Shown: positions 1 through 7,505 of the stretch, piece after piece
Layout of the letters: every line of letters starts with the position of its first letter
Position numbering within the stretch: the first letter of the stretch is position 1
Assembly: GCA_944386565.1 (NCBI GenBank)
Contig: CALXBO010000016.1
Span: forward strand, 1-42,080
DNA: 42,080 bases
Direction of reading: 5' to 3'
Origin: an uncultured Ruthenibacterium sp.
GTDB taxonomy: Bacteria > Bacillota > Clostridia > Oscillospirales > Ruminococcaceae
Made by a program: the position numbers and the translations under genes
The notes under the pieces: model-generated
Told to the model about the DNA's origin: nothing
Seen by the model: only the letters and a program-made list of their open reading frames with translations
Databases searched by the model: none

Positions 1-1
1 T

Positions 2-823
2 CCTTACGATGAAATTCTTGCGGCTGCCGATGCCCGCAGGGATACGTTTTCCGGCCGCACCACTGAGACCGAGGCAGAGGGAACCGTCTATTATATTTCC
101 AATTCCGGAAATGATGAGAACGACGGGCTGTCGCCGGAAACCGCCTGGGCCACCTTGGGGCGGGCCTTTGAAACTCACTGGCCTTTGACCCGCAATTTTC
201 TGCAGCCGGGGGATGCTGTTCTTCTGGAGCGCGGCGGCACCTGGTATGTCTCGCCTGATGACATCGACGGGCTGACATCGGATGCCTACAACATCGTGGA
301 AGGGGTGACGCTGGGCGCCTACGGCGAAGGAGCGCGCCCGGTGATCCGCGGCGACATCCCGCAGGCCAATGACCCCGATTTCTGGACGCCGTATCACAGT
401 GAAAACGGCGTGCAGATCTGGACTTGTGCTGAAAAGCTGCAGGATTCCAACGTCCTTGTCCTGAACAGCGGAGAAGGCTGGATCAACGGGCTGATTCTTC
501 AGGTTGACGGGCCGAATTCCATCTTTTCCGCCGCTGTGGAAAACTGTATAGGAGGCTGCAACCATGACGGCATCTCATTCACGGACAATATTTTCTGCGG
601 CTCCTCCTCGTGGCTTCTCTGTCTGACAGATAACCTCTGGAATCTTTCCGGGAAGGTGAATCAGCCCATGGTCTTCTCCGGCAACGTATACGCCCAACCC
701 AAAGACGGCGGCTTGTGCAACTTCAACTGGGAACGTGGCTGGGGAGCGGGATACGCCCCGGATGAACAGGAATTCCTCGACTTCATCGGGGACGAGACAG
801 GGTCTGTCGTTCCAATCCCCTGA
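2..823 (+). CDS. Right-handed beta-helix (pectate-lyase-like) protein, 3' part
   Basis: The reading frame is open from the left edge, so the 5' end lies outside the window; 273 codons remain before TGA at 821-823. Around positions 92-145 it encodes a YYISNSGNDENDG segment followed by LSPETAW, the usual entry motif of right-handed parallel beta-helix proteins (the DUF1565 / polysaccharide-lyase-like fold). The remainder is rich in G, N, D and short beta-strand-like stretches, as expected for helix coils. Such proteins usually act outside the cell on polysaccharides, but I see no catalytic residues I can name. It seems to stop early for this fold, with only about 230 residues after the entry motif, so it may be a short member or a truncated one. 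It converges on the patatin gene, with two hairpins between them. Confidence 0.6.
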   Translation, partial: PYDEILAAADARRDTFSGRTTETEAEGTVYYISNSGNDENDGLSPETAWATLGRAFETHWPLTRNFLQPGDAVLLERGGTWYVSPDDIDGLTSDAYNIVEGVTLGAYGEGARPVIRGDIPQANDPDFWTPYHSENGVQIWTCAEKLQDSNVLVLNSGEGWINGLILQVDGPNSIFSAAVENCIGGCNHDGISFTDNIFCGSSSWLLCLTDNLWNLSGKVNQPMVFSGNVYAQPKDGGLCNFNWERGWGAGYAPDEQEFLDFIGDETGSVVPIP

Positions 824-911
824 TTCAGACCCGCAGAGTATAAACCGAAACTTTCCCTCGCATTCTCGCCCCGCTCTACCGTGCGGAGCAAAATGTGCTG
901 ACGGAAAATAA

Positions 912-947
912 GAAACCCGTTGGAATCATCCGATTCCAACGGGTTTC
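912..947 (+). terminator. Intrinsic terminator, probably bidirectional
   Basis: A perfect 16-bp stem (912-927 pairs with 932-947) with loop ATCC. It is followed by a T-rich tract on the plus strand (TGGTTTTCTTTAT) and by TTATTTTCC on the minus strand. It lies between the convergent beta-helix and patatin genes and can end both transcripts. Confidence 0.85.
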
Positions 948-974
948 TGGTTTTCTTTATACTTGCCACTGGCC

Positions 975-998
975 CTTCGGAACGGTCACGTTCCGAAG
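975..998. repeat. Second perfect hairpin between convergent genes
   Basis: CTTCGGAACG (975-984) is exactly complementary to CGTTCCGAAG (989-998) with a 4-nt loop GTCA. No T-run follows on either strand, so it is not a classic terminator. It may be a processing or stabilising hairpin at a 3' end. Confidence 0.5.
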
Positions 999-1090
999 AT
1001 TGCACTTCTTCGCCCCGATTTCATCCCCGTCATCCGATCATGCGGGTCAAAACAACCGTCCGGGGCGATGTGGCGCTTTTCCGCCGGAAC

Positions 1091-1963
1091 TCACCCCAGA
1101 AATTCCAGCAATTCGGCTTTCCGTGCGGCAAGATCGCGCAGTCCCAGATCGTACAGAGCCCGCTCTGCCTCTTCTTTCATGGAGTAAGTTCCCACGTGGA
1201 TGGGCTCGCTGGCTGCAAAGACGAACGCAGTCCCCTCGCGCTCAAGAGAAAACACATCCCTCAAATTGTCGTTGTACACCTCGTGGCGGCGGTCGATGGC
1301 CTCTACAATGCGGGGATATTTGCGGCAGACACGCCGGTACAGCCCGCGCATCCCCTGCGGCTTGCGCACGTAATTCCGGTTCTTCGTGAGGAGGACAACC
1401 AGTTTCTCACAACCCCGCTCCATCGCGCGGCGGACCGGGATAGCGTCGGTGAGGCCTCCGTCAAAGTAGGGCGTGCCGTTGAGCTCCACCGGATGGCAGG
1501 CGACCGGAATGGCGCTCGATGCCATGATGAGGCGGTAATCGTCCTGCTGCATCATTTCCCGCCCGTAGTACTCCGGCTTTCCCGTGAGCGCATTTGTGAC
1601 CACGACCTCGTACTCCGCCGGATTTTTCATCAGAGCGGGAAAATCCAGCGGGTCTTCTCCGTCCCTGCGCGTCAGATCGCCGTAGATGTACTCCAGACCG
1701 AACAGGTCGCCGGTTTTCAACAGGCTTTTCAGCCCGAAATAGTCGGGCGAGTGGATGTGATCCGTAAAAAAGCGGAGATTGCGCCCCCTCTGCCCCGCCA
1801 GATAGGAGGCAACATTGCCCGAACCGCCGGATACACCGATGCAGTAGTCAAACGCGATTCCCCCGTCCAGAAAGGCGTCCATAATTCCGGCGCCGTAGGC
1901 GCACTTCATTCCGCCGCCCTCGACGACCAGCCCGATTTTCTTCCTCGTGTCCGTTTGTAACAT
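1091..1963 (-). CDS. Patatin-like phospholipase (RssA-type serine hydrolase)
   Basis: A 290-aa cytoplasmic-looking protein with the complete patatin catalytic set. A glycine-rich oxyanion loop (EGGGMKCAYGAG, residues 15-26) is followed by the nucleophile elbow G-V-S-G-G (Ser45) and the catalytic Asp of DGG (Asp168, in PYFDGGLTDA). This family uses a Ser-Asp dyad to hydrolyse acyl esters of phospholipids or other lipids; the true substrate here is unknown. There is no signal peptide or membrane segment. The length is usual for bacterial YjjU/RssA relatives. It follows the aldo/keto reductase gene by 29 bp on the same strand, so the two are likely co-transcribed from the promoter at 3081-3109. 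Downstream it runs into the hairpins at 975-998 and 912-947. Confidence 0.88.
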   Translation of the reverse strand: MLQTDTRKKIGLVVEGGGMKCAYGAGIMDAFLDGGIAFDYCIGVSGGSGNVASYLAGQRGRNLRFFTDHIHSPDYFGLKSLLKTGDLFGLEYIYGDLTRRDGEDPLDFPALMKNPAEYEVVVTNALTGKPEYYGREMMQQDDYRLIMASSAIPVACHPVELNGTPYFDGGLTDAIPVRRAMERGCEKLVVLLTKNRNYVRKPQGMRGLYRRVCRKYPRIVEAIDRRHEVYNDNLRDVFSLEREGTAFVFAASEPIHVGTYSMKEEAERALYDLGLRDLAARKAELLEFLG

Positions 1964-1992
1964 CTCCTCTTGGCGTCAGTTTTTCGCTTTGC

Positions 1993-3030
1993 TCAGACGG
2001 TCTGGCGGCCGACGGACCAGACGTGCTCCCCGCTCGCTGCCGCGGCTGTGTTCTGCGCCATGACGCCCACCAGCGGATGTGGCGTGTACAGCTCCTCCAG
2101 ATACGCGCACTCCTCCGCCGTCAGCGTGACGTCCACCGCTTTGACCGCTCCTTCGATGTGGGACAGCTTTGTCGCACCCACCACCGGGGCGGCAACCTTT
2201 GTCAGCAGCCACGCCAGAGAGACTTCCGTCATGGAAATGCCGGAGCGGTCGGCCAGCTCAGCGGCTCTCGCAAGGATGGGCGCGTCCTGATCCCGGGCCG
2301 CCCCGTATTTCAGCCGTGCGTAACTGTCCTCGCGCAGGCGTTTGGAGGTCTCCCCCGGCCGCTTGGACAGCCGCCCGCCGGCCAGCGCGCTGTACGGCGT
2401 CATCGCAATGTTCTCCTCCCGGCAGAAAGGCACCATCTCCCGCTCTTCCTCCCGGAAAATCAGGTTGTAATGGCTCTGAACGGAGATAAACCGGGCAAAG
2501 CCCTCCCGCTCGGCCAGCGCATTGGCCTTGCAGAGCTGCCATGCAAAGCAGTTGGAGATTCCGATATACCGCGCTTTTCCCGCCTTCACCGCGTTGTTCA
2601 GCCCCTCCATGATATCGCAGAGAGGCGTCCGGTAATCCCACATGTGATAGATGTAAAGGTCGACATAGTCCGTCCCCAGATTCTGCAGGCTCCTGTCGAG
2701 CATGCGGCGGATGTGCTCCTGCCCGCTGATGCCCTCTGCGATCTCCTCATTCGTGCGGGGCAGGAACTTGGTGGCCACCACCACGTCCTCCCGTTTGGCA
2801 AAATCGCGGATGGCGCGGCCCACGTATTGCTCGCTTGTCCCGCTCTGGTAGCTGATCGCGGTGTCGAAGAAATTGATGCCCAATTCCAGCCCCCGCCGGA
2901 TGATCTCCCGGGAGTGCTCCTCGTCAATGGTCCATGAGTGCTGTCCGCTTTGCGCGTCGCCGAATCCCATGCAGCCCATGCAGATGCGGGAAACATTCAG
3001 ATCGGATTTTCCCAGTTTTGTATATTTCAT
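1993..3030 (-). CDS. Aldo/keto reductase
   Basis: A 345-aa NAD(P)H-dependent aldo/keto reductase with a (beta/alpha)8 barrel. The catalytic tetrad is visible: Asp56 (INFFDTA), Tyr61 (ISYQ), Lys88 (VVATKF) and His129 (YIYHMWD). The N-terminal hairpin (KYTKLGKSDLNVS, then the first barrel strand with GCMGFG) is intact, unlike the second aldo/keto reductase at 28628. The C-terminal part carries the usual cofactor-binding GATK segment (VVGATKLSHIEGAV). Substrate cannot be read from the sequence; family members reduce sugars, aldehydes or ketones. A GAGGTGA ribosome site precedes the ATG. It heads a two-gene unit with the patatin-like hydrolase. Confidence 0.9.
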   Translation of the reverse strand: MKYTKLGKSDLNVSRICMGCMGFGDAQSGQHSWTIDEEHSREIIRRGLELGINFFDTAISYQSGTSEQYVGRAIRDFAKREDVVVATKFLPRTNEEIAEGISGQEHIRRMLDRSLQNLGTDYVDLYIYHMWDYRTPLCDIMEGLNNAVKAGKARYIGISNCFAWQLCKANALAEREGFARFISVQSHYNLIFREEEREMVPFCREENIAMTPYSALAGGRLSKRPGETSKRLREDSYARLKYGAARDQDAPILARAAELADRSGISMTEVSLAWLLTKVAAPVVGATKLSHIEGAVKAVDVTLTAEECAYLEELYTPHPLVGVMAQNTAAAASGEHVWSVGRQTV

Positions 3031-3080
3031 ATCTGTTCACCTCAGAATTTCAGCCCGGACCTCTCGGCTCCACTGTTCTC

Positions 3081-3109
3081 ATTTTAAGCCTGCGGCTTCA
3101 AAATGTAAA
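3081..3109 (-). promoter_or_regulatory. Promoter of the aldo/keto reductase-patatin unit
   Basis: On the minus strand TTTACA (3104-3109) and TAAAAT (3081-3086) are separated by 17 bp. A short palindrome, AAGCC-TGC-GGCTT, fills part of the spacer and could be an operator. The start codon is about 50 bp downstream. Confidence 0.6.
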
Positions 3110-3434
3110 ATGCCTCTTTTCTATCTGCAGGTATTCCCGCAAGGCATCTTTGCCCTGCCGCACAGGGAGGAGTTGGCCGCGATGACAGGGACGTGGCCCG
3201 GAACGGGAGGTGCCCCCGTTGGGGTTCAGTGCACTGAGGATGTTGCGAACGGCAACAGAATTGTTTCCGGTGCGGTCCGCCGGAAGGTTTCCGGCCACCT
3301 TTGCCCTCCTTTTCATCTCGTGAATAAACATCAGGAGCGCGAGAGAACATCTTCCCCTGATCTGCATAATCACACTCTGTAATCTTTTAAGATGGACCGG
3401 CCTTCGCCGGACTTTGCCGCCATCATCATAAAAC
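3110..3434. other. Intergenic stretch without a supported gene
   Basis: About 325 bases between the aldo/keto reductase promoter and the terminator of the DUF5107 gene. Short open frames are present on both strands but lack ribosome sites and recognisable motifs. A small hairpin (GTTGC-GAAC-GGCAAC) lies near 3241. I see no RNA gene or repeat family here. Confidence 0.5.
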
Positions 3435-3498
3435 GCCCCGCCGGCGGGCGGCTCCGCTCCGGGATATGACCGGAGGAAGGGCCGCCCGCCGGAGGGGC
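3435..3498 (-). terminator. Terminator of the sulfatase-DUF5107 operon
   Basis: 18-nt GC-rich arms at 3435-3452 and 3481-3498 pair with one mismatch around an inner smaller stem. On the minus strand the structure is followed by GTTTTATG. It begins about 30 bp after the stop of the DUF5107 gene. Confidence 0.75.
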
Positions 3499-3531
3499 TT
3501 TATTTGTTTTGAGATGTGTTTTTCGCCTTTG

Positions 3532-5526
3532 TCACATGGAGGACAGACGGAAATCAATGAAATCCGGAACGCGGTTTTCTTTCCATTTCTGCCGGATCTG
3601 TTCCTCTGTGGGACAGTCCTGCCCCTCGGGGAGATCTTTCCACGCCTGATATGTAAAATATCCCCCCGTGTATTCTCGCTCTCCCTCGCGCACGACAGCA
3701 AACGGATGAGAATACTGTTCATCCAAAAAGTCGATCTTGCCCAGCTTGAGCGCGGCGGAAAGAACGTACAGACGGACCCGCTCGTACGCTTGCAGCGATG
3801 CGTCCAGAGAGTCGTAGAAATCCCACGCCTGCTGCAGCCGTCCTGCCTGCGTGAGAAATTGCAGGTACTCCTGCGCGTATTCCCGGGTGACTTCGTCCCC
3901 GAGAAGGCCGAGCGCACGGCTCATCAGGTCGCAGGCACGGTCGGGGTCCTCCTCCAGCTGCGCGAGGCAGCGCAGCGCGAGCGGGTCGTCTCCCGCGCGT
4001 TCAAACCAGCCGCGCGCTTCTTCCCTCCTACTGTTTTCCGTCAGAAGAACGCCGATCAGAACCGCCGCTGTCGCGTTCCCGCTTTGCGCGACGCGCTCAA
4101 GAAGCGGCAGCCAGCGCAGATCGGTCAGGAATCTTCCCTCCCACCGGTACGGCGGCACGTCCGGCAGATTTCCCGTGCGGAGAAGCTCCAGCCACGGCTG
4201 CTCCTGCGGCCCGATCGTCTGTTCCGGGAACAGCAGCCCCTCCGGCGCAACGCCGCCGCGCGCCTGTTCGAGTGCGCCCAGACCGCTTCCGCACTGCAGG
4301 ATCTCCTGAACGGGAAGATCGGCACAGGCGCGGTACTCTTCAAGGCTTTGCTCGACCCGCTGCTGCGGCACACGCTCATCGAGGATCCGGTACATTCCGC
4401 GGCATCCGGCTTCCCATTCCGACTCATTCCATTCCGCCGCACCGTCCGCGCCTCCGAAAATCTGAACGAAATCCCACTCCGTGTTCGCAGGGATGTCGAG
4501 GCCGTGGCTCTGCGTCGGCGCGACGCCCGCCTGAATCTCCAGATAGGCTCCCTTTCCCGGGTCCGACAGGAAATCCTTCCAGTGGCGTCCGCCCTTATGG
4601 TTGCCCCAGCAGAACATTTTCCGGTACCGCAGCCGCGGGGACGAGCGCTCAAAGAAACAGCTCCCGTCCGCATAGCACACCGCTTCCCACGTCTGAGCCG
4701 GGTCGTGTTCGTTCTGGAAAAAGTATTCGTTGGAGGACTGGAAACTGCCGGGATACGAGGCGTCCTTCTGCATTCCTCCGGGGAACGGCATGGAACCGTG
4801 CGCCAGGATGCGCTCTCCGCCCGGCCTGGTCTCCAGAATTTTCTTGTAAATGACCTCTTTGTTTCCCGAAAACACACGGGCGCGCGGCTCCTCCGGAACC
4901 GCGGTGTTCGTCCACCAGTAGAACGGAACCGCCTCGTCCAGAGGATTGACAAACCGGAAATAGGCCGTGAGTTCCCGCGCATGCTCGGGGAGGTGGAAAT
5001 CGACCTGCCAGTACATTCGCTTGCACGCCTCATACTCGTAGCACCGGAGGAATTCTTCACCGCCCGGTTCGCGGCACACCGCCGCATAAACCGGCGAGCA
5101 GGTCGTGAACGCGTGGCCCATCTGTCCGAAATTCCACTCGATGCCGCCGGAGAACCAGGCGTCCCGAAGCGCCAGATTGGCCATCTGGAAGACAGGATTG
5201 CGGAACAGGAGCTCTCTGCCGAGGACCTTGTCGTACAGCGAATACAGGCGCATCCCGTATTCCGCCAGGAAAACCGCCTTCAGGCAGTCGTTCTCAAGCT
5301 CGATCGTCTTGAGCGTGACCGGCTCCCGCGATCTGTCGTACACGTCCTGCATCCGATACGGCAGAACGCGCCGCCCCACCTGATAGCCATAGTTGTGCCG
5401 TTCCGGTTCCAGCAGCTCGGAGTCATTGCACACGGGGCTTTCAGGAACCGCGCGGAACTGCGGAAGACGGTTTTCTTCGAGCCGGGTGCTGCCCGGAAGC
5501 GTCAGAGATGAAATTCGAATGCTCAT
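3532..5526 (-). CDS. DUF5107 domain protein with TPR-like C-terminus
   Basis: A 664-aa protein. The N-terminal two thirds match what I know of the DUF5107 family: a beta-sandwich, galactose-mutarotase-like domain with aromatic and charged segments such as SGGIEWNFG, YWWTNTAVPE and WGNHKGGRHW. The C-terminal third is alpha-helical with TPR-like pairs (AAVLIGVLLTEN, EARGWFERAGD, CDLMSRALGLLG). There is no signal peptide, so it is probably cytoplasmic. The biochemical role of the family is not settled; its company with glycosidases and sulfatases suggests carbohydrate binding or processing. I chose the ATG at 5526 because AAAGGAG sits 8 bp upstream; a second ATG at 5556 overlaps the sulfatase stop and lacks a site. 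It follows the sulfatase by 26 bp, with which it forms an operon. Confidence 0.82.
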   Translation of the reverse strand: MSIRISSLTLPGSTRLEENRLPQFRAVPESPVCNDSELLEPERHNYGYQVGRRVLPYRMQDVYDRSREPVTLKTIELENDCLKAVFLAEYGMRLYSLYDKVLGRELLFRNPVFQMANLALRDAWFSGGIEWNFGQMGHAFTTCSPVYAAVCREPGGEEFLRCYEYEACKRMYWQVDFHLPEHARELTAYFRFVNPLDEAVPFYWWTNTAVPEEPRARVFSGNKEVIYKKILETRPGGERILAHGSMPFPGGMQKDASYPGSFQSSNEYFFQNEHDPAQTWEAVCYADGSCFFERSSPRLRYRKMFCWGNHKGGRHWKDFLSDPGKGAYLEIQAGVAPTQSHGLDIPANTEWDFVQIFGGADGAAEWNESEWEAGCRGMYRILDERVPQQRVEQSLEEYRACADLPVQEILQCGSGLGALEQARGGVAPEGLLFPEQTIGPQEQPWLELLRTGNLPDVPPYRWEGRFLTDLRWLPLLERVAQSGNATAAVLIGVLLTENSRREEARGWFERAGDDPLALRCLAQLEEDPDRACDLMSRALGLLGDEVTREYAQEYLQFLTQAGRLQQAWDFYDSLDASLQAYERVRLYVLSAALKLGKIDFLDEQYSHPFAVVREGEREYTGGYFTYQAWKDLPEGQDCPTEEQIRQKWKENRVPDFIDFRLSSM

Positions 5527-5552
5527 AGCACAATCTCCTTTCCGTCCTTGGC

Positions 5553-6965
5553 TCATTTCGGATAACGGCTGTACTGCACGCGGAACCAGTCGTCCAGCTC
5601 CGGCTGAAGCCGTGCGCGCACATCGGCTGCATCCTCATCTTCGTAGCGGTCTATGGTCTCTTCCGGATCGGATTCCAGATCGTACAATTCATAGACGGCG
5701 TGCCCGCTGTCCCCGGTGGCCAGGCGGATCAGCTTCCACGGTCCGCGGCGGAGCATACACACCGCGCGGTTTCTGTCCGCGCCGACGATGGAGCGTGCCT
5801 CGCCGGGTCCTTCCGGCCCGTCTGCCAGCAGCTCCGTCAGAGAACCTGCCTCCGTCTGCGGAGTCTTCCATCCGTCGTCTCCCGCCGCGTCCAGAACGGT
5901 CCCGTACAGGTCCAGAGAGTTGACGACCTGCGAAACCGTTCTGCCCGTCTGCCCTTTCCCGGCCGGTTTGATGATCAGCGGAACGCGGCAGCACGAATCG
6001 TACATCTGTCCCTTGAAGAACAGGCCGTACTGTCCGAGGTGATCTCCGTGGTCGGAGGTGAAAATGATCATCGTGTCGTCGTACAGACCCTGACGGCGCA
6101 GCTCATCCAGCACCCGTCCGATGTCCTCGTCGATCATGCGGATCTGACCGTAGTACTGCGCCGCAAGCCTGCGCACCTGATATTCCGTCAGCTCCGTCTC
6201 GACGCGGCTGCGCAGCGCCCTGCACGTGGCTTCAAACACAGGATGCCCTTTCATGCAGTCCTCGTAATAGCTGCGCGGAAGCGTGATCTCGTCCGGGTCT
6301 GCCCAGCGGTCATAGGGAGACGGCGCCAGATAGGGCTGATGCGGGCCGAAATACGAGAGGAAGAAAAAGAAGGGGCGGTCCGTCGGACGATTCGCCAGAT
6401 ACTCCAGCGCCCGGTCGCCCGTCCAGACGGTCTCGTGCTCTGTTTTGCTCCGGAACCCGCTGCCCGCGATGAAGCGGTGGAGGTCGGTGTTGTAAGCGGA
6501 TTCGTCGCCGTCAAAGAACGGGACAGGATCTTTTCCGTGCCACTGCTCGCGCAGCCACCGGATGTATTGCGACTGCTTGTCTTCACCGGCATAGACGGAA
6601 TACGGCGCGTCGCTCAGCGCCTTCCACCGGAAACCGTACGAGCGGTCGTTCGGGAACAGATGCAGTTTTCCCGCCATCCCGGTGTCATATCCGGCGTCCG
6701 CCAGACGCTGCGGAAGCCACTCAATGCCGTCGCGGCTGTTTCTCCAGTTCTTGACCGCGCCGCAGCCCGGCGGAAAGCATCCGCTCTTCAGTGCCGCGCG
6801 GGCCGGGCCGCAGACCGGCGAGGGAGTGTAACAGGTGCGGAACAAGACGCCGTCCTGCGCCAGCCGGTCGAGGTTCGGCGTCATGCCGGGAAGCCCGCCG
6901 GTGCAGCTCAGCGCGTCGAACCGGTGCTGATCTGTCATGATCCAGAGAATATGAGGCCGCTTCAT
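5553..6965 (-). CDS. Sulfatase (arylsulfatase-type, Cys-type active site)
   Basis: A 470-aa alkaline-phosphatase-superfamily sulfatase. The N-terminus has the metal-binding ILWIMTDQHRFD segment (Asp12 and a neighbour). The sulfatase signature follows: Cys52-Gly-Pro54-Ala-Arg56, the C-x-P-x-R motif whose Cys must be converted to formylglycine. A second metal motif, TSDHGDHLGQYG, lies in the middle. In anaerobes the Cys is oxidised by a radical SAM maturase (anSME), which is not encoded in this window. No signal peptide is visible, so it probably acts on imported sulfated sugars. It is the first gene of a two-gene operon with the DUF5107 protein; its promoter is probably at 7078-7105. Substrate (sulfated glycan, mucin or glycosaminoglycan fragment) is inference. 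Confidence 0.9.
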   Translation of the reverse strand: MKRPHILWIMTDQHRFDALSCTGGLPGMTPNLDRLAQDGVLFRTCYTPSPVCGPARAALKSGCFPPGCGAVKNWRNSRDGIEWLPQRLADAGYDTGMAGKLHLFPNDRSYGFRWKALSDAPYSVYAGEDKQSQYIRWLREQWHGKDPVPFFDGDESAYNTDLHRFIAGSGFRSKTEHETVWTGDRALEYLANRPTDRPFFFFLSYFGPHQPYLAPSPYDRWADPDEITLPRSYYEDCMKGHPVFEATCRALRSRVETELTEYQVRRLAAQYYGQIRMIDEDIGRVLDELRRQGLYDDTMIIFTSDHGDHLGQYGLFFKGQMYDSCCRVPLIIKPAGKGQTGRTVSQVVNSLDLYGTVLDAAGDDGWKTPQTEAGSLTELLADGPEGPGEARSIVGADRNRAVCMLRRGPWKLIRLATGDSGHAVYELYDLESDPEETIDRYEDEDAADVRARLQPELDDWFRVQYSRYPK

Positions 6966-7077
6966 ATCGGATCTCCTGCCTTTCCGAATCCTTCATTTTT
7001 TTCAGGCCGCCGCTGCGGAACGCGCTCTGAGGAAATGCCTGCCTCAGCTTTTTGCACAGCGGGGCCATTCTGCTTTC

Positions 7078-7105
7078 ATTATAGCGCCGAATACAAAAAA
7101 ATCTA
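7078..7105 (-). promoter_or_regulatory. Likely promoter of the sulfatase operon
   Basis: On the minus strand a perfect -10 box TATAAT (7078-7083) lies 16 bp from a weak -35 TAGATT (7100-7105). The leader to the sulfatase start would be about 105 nt. The weak -35 leaves room for an activator. Confidence 0.5.
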
Positions 7106-7358
7106 CGCTGTATCCACAGTTTTATGGCGTTTTTATCTGAAATTCTGTGTAAAAGCCAAAAAGACCATCATTTTTCCCCCGCCTGTTTTATGAAAGCAGG
7201 CCGGGACAGCTCTGTGATCAACAAGGTATCACTCCAACCTTTCACCGCCAGCAAAATCCTGCCCATCAGAAAATTTTCCGAACAAAGAAGCACCCGCGTC
7301 GTGCCGCCGTTCAGCGCCAGTCAGCAAGTGCTTTTTAATAACTTTTGAGATAAAACAA
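7106..7358. other. Intergenic stretch without a supported gene
   Basis: Between the sulfatase promoter and the terminator of the surface protein. A 74-codon open frame at 7124-7348 has no ribosome site and no recognisable motif, and I do not call it. The stretch is more AT-rich than its neighbours. Confidence 0.5.
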
Positions 7359-7412
7359 CGCTCCCTCCGTGATTGACAGTGGTTTATTTCACTGTCTCTC
7401 ATGGAGGGAGCG
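7359..7412 (-). terminator. Terminator of the surface-protein gene
   Basis: CGCTCCCTCC (7359-7368) pairs with GGAGGGAGCG (7403-7412), with an inner ACAGTG/CACTGT stem. On the minus strand it is followed by TTGTTTTATC. It lies 95 bp after the stop of the surface protein. Confidence 0.75.
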
Positions 7413-7505
7413 TAATCAAAATTACAAACTGCAAATCATTTCTGCTTTAACAGCTTTTCCATTCCGAACCGGCTATATCCATCGGAATGATCCGCACACA
7501 GAAAA

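Noticed and set aside
7124..7348. 74-codon frame between the sulfatase and surface-protein genes
   Set aside because: No ribosome site, no motif, and atypical composition for this genome.
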